Shown piece by piece: positions 50,728 through 58,555 of a stretch of DNA of 64,000 nt. The first letter of the stretch is position 1. Each line of letters begins with the position of its first letter. The DNA comes from JAVDCA01 sp035293985 (GTDB lineage Bacteria > Pseudomonadota > Alphaproteobacteria > Rhizobiales > Xanthobacteraceae). Both the position numbers and the translations under genes were made by a program. The stretch lies in NCBI GenBank assembly GCA_035293985.1, contig DATGLS010000036.1, positions 1 to 64,000 on the forward strand. Direction: 5' to 3'. The notes beneath the pieces were generated by a model. It was not told the origin of the DNA. It was given only the letters and a program-made list of their open reading frames with translations, and did no database searches.

Positions 50728-51744
50728 TCAGCGGATCGGCGGCGCGTATTGCAGCCCGCCCTTGGTCCACAACGCGTTGAGACCGCGCTTGATCTTGAGC
50801 GGCGAGCCCTCGCCGAGGTTGCGGTCGAACACCTCGCCGTAATTGCCGACGTGCTTGACGATGCGATAGACCCAGTCCTTGGTGAGCCCGAGCTGCTCGC
50901 CGAAATTCCCTTCCACGCCGAGCACGCGCTTGATCTCCGGCGCTTGCGATTTGAGCATCTCGTCGACGTTCGCCTTGGTGATCCCGTCCTCCTCGGCGAT
51001 CACCATCGCGAAGTGGGTCCAGCGGACCACGTCGAACCACTGGGAGTCGCCCTGGCGCACGAACGGCGACAGCGGCTCCTTGGAGATGATCTCGGGCAGC
51101 ACGATCGTGTCGTCGGGATGCGCGAGCTTGAGCCGCGCGCCGTAGAGCCCGGAGGCGTCCGTCGTATAGGAATTGCACCGCCCGCTCTCGTAGGCGCCGA
51201 TCGCCTCGTTGATCTGCAGGAAGGTCACGAGCTTGAGCTGCATGTTGTGGGTGCGGAAAAAGTCGGCGAGGTTGAGCTCGGTGGTCGTGCCCTGCCCGAC
51301 GCAGATGGTCGCGCCGTTGAGCTCGAGCGCGGAATTCACCTTCAGGCTCTTGTGCACCATGAAGCCCTGGCCGTCGTAATAGTTGACCGCCGTGGCGTTG
51401 AGGCCGAACTGCGCCTCGCGCGAGGACGTCCAGGTGGCCTGGCGCGCCAGCACATCGATGTCGCCCGTCTGCAGCGCCGTGAAGCGGTCCTTGGCGGTCA
51501 ATGCGACGAACTTCACCTTGTTCGGATCGTTGAGGACCGCGGCCGCGACGGCGCGGCAGAAATCGACGTCGAACCCGGTCCAGTTGCCCTGCGCGTCGGG
51601 CACGCCGTAGCCGGGCGCTTCCCCGTTGGCGCCGCAATTGAGGATGCCGCGCTGCTTCACCACATCGAGCGTTCCGGCCGACGCGGCAGTCGTAATGCCG
51701 ATGAGCGCACCCACCGCGACGCAGGCCCGCAGAAGCCCTCGCAT
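50728..51744 (-). CDS. General L-amino acid binding protein (AapJ), copy 2
   Basis: A 338-residue paralogue of AapJ. It has a signal peptide (MRGLLRACVAVGALIGITTAASAG) and the same mature domains as copy 1: NCGANGEAPGYGVPDAQGNWTGFDVDFCRAVAAAV in blocks, TTDASGLYGARL, and the identical ending LNALWTKGGLQYAPPIR. Most of the protein is the same or similar between the two. The ATG at 51744 follows GGAGG. It is monocistronic with its own promoter and no permeases, so it probably delivers ligands to the AapQMP complex encoded upstream, perhaps with different affinity. Confidence 0.93.
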   Translation of the reverse strand: MRGLLRACVAVGALIGITTAASAGTLDVVKQRGILNCGANGEAPGYGVPDAQGNWTGFDVDFCRAVAAAVLNDPNKVKFVALTAKDRFTALQTGDIDVLARQATWTSSREAQFGLNATAVNYYDGQGFMVHKSLKVNSALELNGATICVGQGTTTELNLADFFRTHNMQLKLVTFLQINEAIGAYESGRCNSYTTDASGLYGARLKLAHPDDTIVLPEIISKEPLSPFVRQGDSQWFDVVRWTHFAMVIAEEDGITKANVDEMLKSQAPEIKRVLGVEGNFGEQLGLTKDWVYRIVKHVGNYGEVFDRNLGEGSPLKIKRGLNALWTKGGLQYAPPIR

Positions 51745-51805
51745 GCAAAACCTCCCCACTGTCTGGTTGACGGCCAGCCGCCCCGCTGCGGCGGGTCTCG
51801 GCGCC

Positions 51806-51834
51806 ATCTCAAAACGATCGCCATGCGCGGTCAA
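51806..51834 (-). promoter_or_regulatory. Putative promoter of aapJ copy 2
   Basis: TTGACC (51834-51829) and TGAGAT (51811-51806) with a 17-base spacer on the minus strand, matching the aapJ copy 1 promoter in sequence and spacing. It lies 61 bases before the ATG at 51744. Confidence 0.65.
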
Positions 51835-51926
51835 GGGAGATGTCACGTCTTCCAGGCGCCCCAGCCGTATCCACGTTGCCGCAACATGGGCTAAGCTCGG
51901 TGGAATTCTTCTCGCCAGGAGCCGTC

Positions 51927-53123
51927 ATGAACAAGAAAGCTACCGCCGAGCCCGGCACGCTCAAGTCCGACACCCTGCTGTCGATCGGCGGGCGCGACCC
52001 GTTCGCGCACCACGGCTACGTCAATACGCCGGTCTATCACGCCTCGACGCTGCTCTACGAGACCGCCGAGGACTTCCTCGCCCACCGCGGCCGCTACCAG
52101 TATGGCCGGCGCGGCACGCCCACCTCGGAGGCGCTGGAGACCGCGATCCAAACCCTCGACGGGCCGGCCTGCGCGGCGGTCGCGCTGCTGCCGTCCGGCC
52201 TCGCCGCGATCTCGGCGGCGCTGCTGAGCCAGCTCAAGGCGGGCGACCACGTGCTGGTGACCGACAGCGTCTACTGGCCGACGCGGAAATTCTGCGACAC
52301 CGTGCTCACCCGCTTCGGCATCACGACGAGCTACTTCGATCCGCTCATCGGCGGCGGCATCGCGGCGTTGCTCACGCCGCAGACCCGCGTCGTGTTCGTC
52401 GAGGCGCCCGGCTCGCTCACCTTCGAGATGCAGGACATCCCCGCGATCGCGGCGGCCGCGCACGCGCACGGCGCGCTCGTGCTGATGGACAATACCTGGG
52501 CCGGACCGCTCTATTTCCGCGCGCTCGAGAAGGGCGTCGATCTCTCGATCATCTCGGGCACGAAATATTTCGGCGGCCATTCCGACCTGATGCTCGGCAC
52601 CGTCTCGGCCAACGACGCGGCCGCCAAGGCGCTCAAGGACTACACCGGCTTTGCCGGCCTCTGCGTCGGGCCCGACGACATGAATCTCGGCCTGCGCGGA
52701 CTGCGCACCATGGGCGTGCGGCTCGCGCGCCATCAGGAATCGGGCTTGCGGGTCGCGCGCTGGCTCGCGCAGCGGCCCGAGGTCGCGCGCGTGCTTCACC
52801 CGGGGCTCGAGAGCAATCCCGGCCACGCGATCTGGAAGCGCGATTTCACCGGCGCCTGCGGCCTCTTCAGCGTCGTGCTCAAGCCGATGCCGCAGGCGGC
52901 CCAGCTCGCGTTCCTCAACGCGCTCACCCTGTTCGGTATGGGCGCCTCGTGGGGCGGCTTCGAGAGCCTGGCGATCCCGTTCGACGTCACGCCGTGCCGC
53001 ACCGCCACGGCCTGGGCGCCCGGCGGCCCCGCGATCCGCTTCCACATCGGCCTCGAGGATGTCGGCGACCTGATGGCCGATCTCGAGCGCGGCTTTGCCG
53101 CCATGGCGGTCGCCCGCGCCTGA
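51927..53123 (+). CDS. metC: Cystathionine beta-lyase (MetC-type PLP enzyme)
   Basis: A 398-residue Cys/Met metabolism PLP enzyme. It has TPVYHASTLLYETAEDF, RYQYGRRGTPTSEALE, MDNTWAGPLYF, and the PLP lysine K213 in SGTKYFGGHSD. The TWAGP and GRRGTPT motifs favour cystathionine beta-lyase over gamma-synthase. It releases homocysteine from cystathionine for methionine synthesis. The ATG at 51927 follows AGGAG. It is divergent from the second aapJ. It adds to the sulfur theme of the region, but is not in the cysK operon. Confidence 0.92.
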   Translation: MNKKATAEPGTLKSDTLLSIGGRDPFAHHGYVNTPVYHASTLLYETAEDFLAHRGRYQYGRRGTPTSEALETAIQTLDGPACAAVALLPSGLAAISAALLSQLKAGDHVLVTDSVYWPTRKFCDTVLTRFGITTSYFDPLIGGGIAALLTPQTRVVFVEAPGSLTFEMQDIPAIAAAAHAHGALVLMDNTWAGPLYFRALEKGVDLSIISGTKYFGGHSDLMLGTVSANDAAAKALKDYTGFAGLCVGPDDMNLGLRGLRTMGVRLARHQESGLRVARWLAQRPEVARVLHPGLESNPGHAIWKRDFTGACGLFSVVLKPMPQAAQLAFLNALTLFGMGASWGGFESLAIPFDVTPCRTATAWAPGGPAIRFHIGLEDVGDLMADLERGFAAMAVARA

Positions 53124-53308
53124 CGCGCGTGGTGCGGTCCGCCGAAATGGCGGCCGTGCGTTGGGACGCCATCGGCGGCACAACGTGCGCCGGTCGCTCG
53201 AGCCTGCCGCGCCGAAGCCGCGGTGTCGTGATGTTGTCGTTTCCGCATGCTATGGTTGAGCACGGTCGATTGTTCGACGGATTTGCGCTTTAACCGGATA
53301 CATTGCTC

Positions 53309-54784
53309 ATGTCGGGCCAGGACCCGAGAAAAGTGTCGCGTGCGGCAGCCGCACGGCGCATCGAGCTCGCGGCGGAATTCGGCAGAGCTGGGCGGCCCGC
53401 CGAGGCGGAAAAGATCTGCCGCGAGGTTCTCGGCGTCGATCCCGTGTGTTTCGACGCGTTGCATCTTCTCGCGCTGTTGCGTCACCAGGCCGGGCAGTCC
53501 TCGGAAGCGCTCGAGCTCATCGACCAGGCGCTCCGCGCCAACCGCCGTTCCGCCGATGCGCTGGCGAACCGCGCCACGATCCTGCTCCAGCTCGGTCGCG
53601 CCGACGAGGCGCTTGCGACCTGCGAGCGCGCCCTCAAGCTCGCGCCGCGCCATCTCTACGCCCTGAGCAATCGCGGCAGCGCGCAACGCGCGCTCGGGCG
53701 CGATGCCGACGCGCTTGCGACGTTCGAGAAGCTGCTCGCGCTCGACCCGGGCAGCGCCGCCACCTGGAGCAATCACGGTACGCTGCTGCGCGCGCTCGGG
53801 CGTTACGCGGAGGCGCGTGCAAGCATCGAGCGCGCGCTTGCGCTCGATCCCAACAATGCCTTCCTGCGGTTCAACGACGGTTTCCTGCGGCTCGCCATGG
53901 GCGATTTCGCCGGCGGATGGGAGCAGCACGAATTCCGTTGGCAGAGGGCGGCGAACCCGTGGCAGAAGGTGCGGCCGCAATGGTCGGGGGCCGAGCCGCT
54001 GGCCGGCAAGACGATCCTGCTCTACGCCGAGCAGGGGTTCGGCGACGCGCTTCAATTCATCCGCTACGTCCCACGGGTGGCGCGGGCGGCCGATCGGGTG
54101 TGGCTCAAGATCCACGACAGCCTCACGGCCCTCGAGCTGCCGCTCGCCGACAACGTGGCGCTGCTCGGCGCCCACCCCGGCGCCGATGTCCCGCCCTTCG
54201 ATCTGCAGTGTCCGCTGATGAGCCTGCCGCGCGCCTTCCGCACCGAGATCGCCACCATTCCGAACGCCCCCTACGTCAGGGCGCCGACCGACCGCATTGC
54301 GACCTGGGCTGCCCGCCTGCCGCCGCGGCGCAGGCCGCGTATCGGCTTCGCCTGGGCGGGCAATCCGGCGCAACACAATGACCGCAACCGTTCGATCCCG
54401 CTGGCGCAATTGCTGCCGCTCCTGGACGCCGCGGATGCGGACTTCGTCTCGCTGCAACGCGATCTGCGCCCGGGGGACGATGCGCTGCTGCAGCATCCCC
54501 GGATCGTGCCGCTGGGTACGGAATTCGCCGATTTCGCCGATACGGCTGCGCTCGTCGCCCAACTCGACCTCGTCATCACCATCGACTCGGCGGTCGCGCA
54601 TCTCGTCGGCGCCATGGGCAAGCCGATGTGGGTGCTGCTCGCGTTCTGCCCCGATTGGCGCTGGCTCATCGATCGCGAGGACTGTCCCTGGTACCCGAGC
54701 GCGCGATTGTTTCGCCAGCCCGCGAGCGGCGATTGGCACAGCGTGATCGCGCGCGTGGCGCGCGAATTGCGGGCGCTACCGTAG
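53309..54784 (+). CDS. TPR protein with glycosyltransferase-like C-terminal domain
   Basis: A 491-residue protein. Residues 20 to about 195 contain five tetratricopeptide repeats (for example ADALANRATILLQLGRADEALATCERALKLAPR, then ATWSNHGTLLRALGRYAEARASIERALALDPN, read in pieces). The C-terminal half (about 220-485) has a GT-B-like pattern: KTILLYAEQGFGDALQFIRYVP, RPRIGFAWAGNPAQHNDRNRSIP, LDLVITIDSAVAHLVGAMGKPMWVLL. The last block resembles the heptosyltransferase (GT9) nucleotide site. Protein or carbohydrate glycosylation is plausible but not shown. No signal peptide. The ATG at 53309 is used. Confidence 0.85.
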   Translation: MSGQDPRKVSRAAAARRIELAAEFGRAGRPAEAEKICREVLGVDPVCFDALHLLALLRHQAGQSSEALELIDQALRANRRSADALANRATILLQLGRADEALATCERALKLAPRHLYALSNRGSAQRALGRDADALATFEKLLALDPGSAATWSNHGTLLRALGRYAEARASIERALALDPNNAFLRFNDGFLRLAMGDFAGGWEQHEFRWQRAANPWQKVRPQWSGAEPLAGKTILLYAEQGFGDALQFIRYVPRVARAADRVWLKIHDSLTALELPLADNVALLGAHPGADVPPFDLQCPLMSLPRAFRTEIATIPNAPYVRAPTDRIATWAARLPPRRRPRIGFAWAGNPAQHNDRNRSIPLAQLLPLLDAADADFVSLQRDLRPGDDALLQHPRIVPLGTEFADFADTAALVAQLDLVITIDSAVAHLVGAMGKPMWVLLAFCPDWRWLIDREDCPWYPSARLFRQPASGDWHSVIARVARELRALP

Positions 54785-55338
54785 GTCTCTCGCGCGCGGA
54801 ACGACCGCGTCGCGTAGAGGATCACGGCGGCGAACTCGCCCCGGCGAGCGCGACCGCGACCCGGAGCACCTCCGCGCAATCCTCGCCGGCGAAAGCGAGC
54901 GCGGCGCGGCACATCGTTTCTGATTCCGTTTATGTTTATGCTTATGTTTATGTTTCTGATTCTGATTCTGGATCTGAATCTGCCTCTGACTCTGGGGGCG
55001 TTTCCGCAACGGCCGATGCGACGCTGCACATCCGTTTCCTGAAACGTTTCACCCACGCGGTGGAAACGTCGCTGGTGAACCGCCGCTTGTGCCAGTTGTG
55101 CGGCTGAAGCCGCCCTGAGGGCGGCGATGATCATCTTGGCTTTGGCGGCGGAGATATACAGTCTGACCGCCATATCGGCACGGGTCGGCAGCACGATCTG
55201 ATTCGCCGCGACGACGCACATCAGGTTGGTCCAGGCGCGACACACCAGCAGCGAGAGCCGCAGCAGGAAGGCGTCGATCTCGGTCAGGAAGGCACAGGCC
55301 GATCGGGGCGAGGGTCGGGCGCAGAACGACTGGTTCAT
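54271..55338 (-). CDS. Uncertain ORF, N-terminal part protein-like
   Basis: The open frame is 355 residues, but only residues 1 to about 115 (MNQSFCARPSPRS, LTEIDAFLLRLSLLVCRAWTNLM, ADMAVRLYISAAKAKMIIAALRAA) look protein-like. The rest crosses a hexanucleotide repeat and then reads antisense through the TPR gene. It might be a small hypothetical protein whose true stop was lost by a frameshift, or not a gene at all. I do not recognise a family. Confidence 0.25.
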   Translation of the reverse strand: MNQSFCARPSPRSACAFLTEIDAFLLRLSLLVCRAWTNLMCVVAANQIVLPTRADMAVRLYISAAKAKMIIAALRAASAAQLAQAAVHQRRFHRVGETFQETDVQRRIGRCGNAPRVRGRFRSRIRIRNINISININGIRNDVPRRARFRRRGLRGGAPGRGRARRGEFAAVILYATRSFRARETYGSARNSRATRAITLCQSPLAGWRNNRALGYQGQSSRSMSQRQSGQNASSTHIGLPMAPTRCATAESMVMTRSSWATSAAVSAKSANSVPSGTIRGCCSSASSPGRRSRCSETKSASAASRSGSNCASGIERLRSLCCAGLPAQAKPIRGLRRGGRRAAQVAMRSVGALT

Positions 55339-55547
55339 CACGGAGCCACTCGCTTCAGGTCGTTGGCGGCGCGCTAATGGCGGACATGGCCAACGAGAAC
55401 GAGAGATTATAGGACAATTCCTATTCGCGCAAGCGGTTTTCTCCTATTCGCCTCGGCTTTCAACCATGCGTTCCGCACCGAGATCGGCCGCACCGGCAGG
55501 CTGAGCTGGGGCGAATGGCGAATGGCGGGTAGCGAAAATCACCAGCC
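54785..55547. other. Region with low gene content between TPR gene and AspH-type gene
   Basis: These 763 bases hold only the uncertain minus-strand ORF and a hexanucleotide repeat (54917-54995). Two short inverted repeats around CGTTTC/GAAACG lie at 55034-55047 and 55046-55069. No other gene is supported. Confidence 0.5.
54917..54995. repeat. AT-rich hexanucleotide repeat (NNNNTG units)
   Basis: Consecutive hexamers run TTTATG, TTTATG, CTTATG, TTTATG, TTTCTG, ATTCTG, ATTCTG, GATCTG, AATCTG, CCTCTG, ACTCTG. They share a period of six and end in TG. In one plus-strand frame they read (VY)n then (SD/SG/SE)n. The low GC content contrasts sharply with the flanks. Confidence 0.85.
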
Positions 55548-56354
55548 CTATTGCGCCTCGATCACCTTCCACTTCTTGTAGAAGATCGAGTTGAGGCCGC
55601 GGAAAAGGATGCGGTTGAGGGTGACGACCCAGGCGACCAGCGCCGGCAGCATCGAGGGGCGCGCGATGTCGAGGAACAGGCAGTAGCGCGCCTTGTCGGA
55701 CTCGTTGAACGACTGGTGCTGCAGCGTGTCGTCGAAGATGAACAGCTTGCTCTTGCGCCAATAGTTGGTGGTGCCGCCCACCACGATGTAGGCGCTGTCG
55801 TCGTCCATGTCGTTGACGTTGTAGAGCACCCGGAGGGTCGCTCGCATCGGCCCGAAATGCTTCGAGGTCGACTCCTTCTTGCTGAACACCGAAACGCCGA
55901 TCGTCTTTATGTACTTGTAGTCGCGCTGGAATGCCGGCACATCGATCACGGTTTTGACGTCGGCGCCGTACCATTTGAAGAAGAACATGCTGCGCGCGTG
56001 CGCGGCGGCCGCGCGCTGCAGCTGGCCGACGAGATCCTGCTTGTAGGCGCCCTCGATCACCGCCTGGATCTCGTCTTGATAAGGCTTCGGCAGGTCCTCG
56101 AGCTTGTAGATGCCCTTATTCACGTAGGGCAGCGCGAGGATGTCCATCAGCACGTTGAAGGGCGACAGCACCCAGGTGAAGACGCCGTTGCCGAAGAAAT
56201 AGCGATCGACCACCGAGAACGTCAGCGGATGATTGCGCGACACGTCGTAGATGCCGCACACCACGAAGAACAGCATGAACTTCGGGAAGAAGAAGCATAG
56301 CGCGAGCACGAGCGCGATCTGGACGATGCGGGTCAGGATCTTCTTGGCGTTCAC
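55548..56354 (-). CDS. Asp/Asn beta-hydroxylase family protein, LpxO-like
   Basis: A 268-residue membrane-anchored oxygenase. The N-terminus has a hydrophobic segment (IVQIALVLALCFFFPKFMLFFVV). The catalytic domain has STSKHFGPMRATLRVLYNV and the core FIFDDTLQHQSFNESDKARYCLFLDIARP, with the His ligands (H in KHFGP and H in LQHQSF) typical of AspH-domain Fe(II)/2-oxoglutarate enzymes. N-terminal anchoring plus length match LpxO, which 2-hydroxylates lipid A acyl chains. Peptide hydroxylation cannot be excluded. The ATG at 56354 is used. It is in the same orientation as the glycosylation genes downstream in coordinate, separated by a palindromic element. Confidence 0.85.
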   Translation of the reverse strand: MNAKKILTRIVQIALVLALCFFFPKFMLFFVVCGIYDVSRNHPLTFSVVDRYFFGNGVFTWVLSPFNVLMDILALPYVNKGIYKLEDLPKPYQDEIQAVIEGAYKQDLVGQLQRAAAAHARSMFFFKWYGADVKTVIDVPAFQRDYKYIKTIGVSVFSKKESTSKHFGPMRATLRVLYNVNDMDDDSAYIVVGGTTNYWRKSKLFIFDDTLQHQSFNESDKARYCLFLDIARPSMLPALVAWVVTLNRILFRGLNSIFYKKWKVIEAQ

Positions 56355-56396
56355 GGAGCTGCCCCCGGTTGGAACTCGGCGCGTTGTTTCAGTCTA

Positions 56397-56445
56397 GAGC
56401 ATGATCCCGAAAAGTGGAAACCGGTTTTCGGCAGAGATCATGCTC
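56397..56445. repeat. Palindromic repeat element, copy 2
   Basis: GAGCATGATC (56397-56406) is exactly inverted as GATCATGCTC (56436-56445) around CCCGAAAAGTGGAAACCGG and TTTTCGGCAGA. This is a well-known interspersed palindrome of Bradyrhizobium/Mesorhizobium-type genomes. It resembles the diverged copy at 21243-21291. Confidence 0.85.
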
Positions 56446-56484
56446 AAGCAAAGACGAGCAGCGCATCCACATATGAATGGAAAC

Positions 56485-56820
56485 TCACGCGGCGCTGAGG
56501 CTCGCGGTGCGCCGCTCGCGATAGACGAAGTAGAGGTTGCGCGCATAGACGAAGACGCCGAACCCCTGACCCAGGATGAACACCGGATCGCGCTTGGCCA
56601 GCGCATAGGCGAACAGCAGCAGCCCGCCGCCGATCGAGAAGAACCAGAAGCCGATCGGAATGACGCTCTTGCGCGCCCGTTCGCTCGCCACCCACTGCAC
56701 CAGGAAGCGCATGGTGAACATGAGCTGGCCTATATAGCCGAACACCACCAGCCAGCTCAGGTTGAGGAAGAAGACGTTGTAGAGATAGCCTCCGACCTCG
56801 TGCGCCAGATCAGCCACCAT
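56485..56820 (-). CDS. Lipid A biosynthesis N-terminal domain protein (LAB_N)
   Basis: A 111-residue protein with three TM segments (LSWLVVFGYIGQLMFTMRFLVQW, SVIPIGFWFFSIGGGLLLFAYAL, GQGFGVFVYARNLYFVY). RFLVQWVASERARKSVIPIGFWFFS is the diagnostic LAB_N block, normally found at the N-terminus of some LpxB proteins or free beside lipid-modifying glycosyltransferases. The ATG at 56820 has GGGAGG nine bases upstream; the GTG at 56829 is less likely. It overlaps the preceding GT2 gene by 11 bp. It may act as a small flippase-like accessory. Confidence 0.9.
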   Translation of the reverse strand: MVADLAHEVGGYLYNVFFLNLSWLVVFGYIGQLMFTMRFLVQWVASERARKSVIPIGFWFFSIGGGLLLFAYALAKRDPVFILGQGFGVFVYARNLYFVYRERRTASLSAA

Positions 56821-57673
56821 CGCGTTCACCCTCCCTCGCCTGCCCGCCCACTTGCCCGCTCACTTGCTCGCTCACTTGCTCGCTCAGTTGCTCAGTCACC
56901 TGCGGCACGCGCTTCTTGCGCCGCACCAGCCACCATACGCCGGCAAGATCGAGGATGCCGACCCACAGCCGGTCCCACATGCCGTAGTTGGAGACGCCGT
57001 GCCGCCGCTCGCGGTCGACGACGTCGACATAGACCACCTCGAAGCCGTCGCGCCGCACCAGCGCCGGCAGGAAGCGATGCAGCCCGTCGAAATAGGGCAG
57101 CGCCAGAAACACGTCGCGGCGGAACGCCTTGAGGCCGCAGCCGGTGTCGCGGGTGCCGTCGCGCAGGATCGCGCCGCGCACGCCGTTGGCGATGCGCGAC
57201 TGCATGCGCTTGAAGCCGCTCGCCTTGCGCCCCACCCGCTGGCCCGCCGCGAGCCCGACCTTGGCGCCGCCCCGCGCGACGGCATCGAGCAGCAATGGGA
57301 CGAATTTCGGATCGTTCTGCCCGTCGCCGTCGAGGGTGGCGACGAGCGGCGCGCGCGCGGCCGCAACCCCCGTGCGCACGGCGGCGGACTGGCCGCATGA
57401 CACCGCGTGCTCGACCTGGCGCAGGTAGGGACGCGTGCGCATCGCGGCGACGAGCTCCGCCTCGGTCGTATCGGTCGAGCCGTCGTTGACGCAGACGATC
57501 TCGAAGGCGCGGCCCGCGAGCGCCACCGCGATCTCCTCGATCAGCGGCGTGATGTTGCCGGCCTCGTTGCGCAACGGCACCACCACCGACACGGCCGGCG
57601 CGACGCCGATGGTTGGCATCGGCGTCACTTCGGCACGCTGCCTCGTGTCGGTGATGTCTGCGCCTGCCGCCAC
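56810..57673 (-). CDS. Dolichol-phosphate-mannose-synthase-like GT2 glycosyltransferase
   Basis: A 287-residue family 2 glycosyltransferase of the DPM1/ArnC kind: VSVVVPLRNEAGNITPLIEEI, IVCVNDGSTDTTEAEL, TLDGDGQNDPKF (DxD), RDTGCGLKAFRRDVF, and HGVSNYGMWDRLWVGILDL. It likely charges undecaprenyl phosphate with a sugar for transfer in the periplasm. The GTG at 57673 has AGGGA suitably upstream; ATG 57619 would shorten the N-terminus. The C-terminal tail is a repeating EQVSEQVSGQVGGQ stretch encoded by 12-base repeats. It starts nine bases after the PAP2 stop. Confidence 0.9.
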   Translation of the reverse strand: MAAGADITDTRQRAEVTPMPTIGVAPAVSVVVPLRNEAGNITPLIEEIAVALAGRAFEIVCVNDGSTDTTEAELVAAMRTRPYLRQVEHAVSCGQSAAVRTGVAAARAPLVATLDGDGQNDPKFVPLLLDAVARGGAKVGLAAGQRVGRKASGFKRMQSRIANGVRGAILRDGTRDTGCGLKAFRRDVFLALPYFDGLHRFLPALVRRDGFEVVYVDVVDRERRHGVSNYGMWDRLWVGILDLAGVWWLVRRKKRVPQVTEQLSEQVSEQVSGQVGGQAREGERDGG

Positions 57674-57681
57674 GTTTTTCC

Positions 57682-58545
57682 CTATCTGCCGAGCAGCGCC
57701 GCCGCGGCGCGGATGAGCCGACGCAGCGACGGGCCCGGCATCGCCTGCACCCGGCCGTCGCGATCGACGTAGAAGCCGAGCCGGCGCGCCGCAAACCAGT
57801 CGCGCACCAGGATCGCGCCGATCGCGCCGAAGGCCGCGCCGGCGATGACGTCGCTCGTGTAGTGCGCGAGCACGATCACCCGGCTCGCCGCGATGACGAG
57901 CGCATAGATCCACAGCACCGGCCGCGCGCGCGGAAACACCAGGCCGACCGCGACCAGGGTCGCAAACACCGTGGTGGCATGGCCGGACGGCATGCTGGCG
58001 AATTCCGATTTCCACCGCAGCGGCTCGTACGCGAACGGGCCGAGCTCGGACGGCCGCACGCGGCCGATGATGCGCTTGATGATCGTATCGGCAAGGCCCG
58101 TGAGCCCGACCGCGAGGAACATGTAGCCGAGCCGGATCGCCGCCGCCGCGACGACGCCGCGCGCCATCGGGGCGAGCCGCGGGATGTCGAGGACCGGGGT
58201 CGCGACCAGCGGCACGAACAGCACCGTGAGCGGCCACACGCCGCGGCCGAAATCGGTGAGCTCGTTGAAGGTGTCGATGACGTTGCGCGGCAGGCGCTCG
58301 GCGGCGTGCATCATCGGCGCATCGAGGAACACCATGGCGGCCGCGATCGCGGCCAGCACCAGCGGCGCCCAGGGCAGGAAGCGCCGCCACGCCGGCACGA
58401 GACGGCGGGTCCACGCGCCGCGCGGCGCGCGGAACAGCGTGACGAGGCCCGCCGTCACGTTGGCGATGATGTAGCCTGCGCCGGCCGGCGCGGAACGCGC
58501 GGCCCGGCGCGGCGCCATCAACGTCGTGTCGCTCGGCGCCGTCAT
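57682..58545 (-). CDS. PAP2 family lipid phosphatase
   Basis: A 287-residue integral membrane phosphatase. The three PAP2 motifs are KRIIGRVRP, MPSGHATT and SRVIVLAHYTSD, in correct order, with about five TM helices. Homologues dephosphorylate undecaprenyl pyrophosphate, phosphatidic acid or lipid A (LpxE/LpxF). In this neighbourhood a lipid A or carrier-lipid phosphatase is the natural inference. The ATG at 58545 is used. It lies 10 bases after the ArnT-like gene. Confidence 0.92.
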   Translation of the reverse strand: MTAPSDTTLMAPRRAARSAPAGAGYIIANVTAGLVTLFRAPRGAWTRRLVPAWRRFLPWAPLVLAAIAAAMVFLDAPMMHAAERLPRNVIDTFNELTDFGRGVWPLTVLFVPLVATPVLDIPRLAPMARGVVAAAAIRLGYMFLAVGLTGLADTIIKRIIGRVRPSELGPFAYEPLRWKSEFASMPSGHATTVFATLVAVGLVFPRARPVLWIYALVIAASRVIVLAHYTSDVIAGAAFGAIGAILVRDWFAARRLGFYVDRDGRVQAMPGPSLRRLIRAAAALLGR

Positions 58546-58555
58546 CGAACAACCC

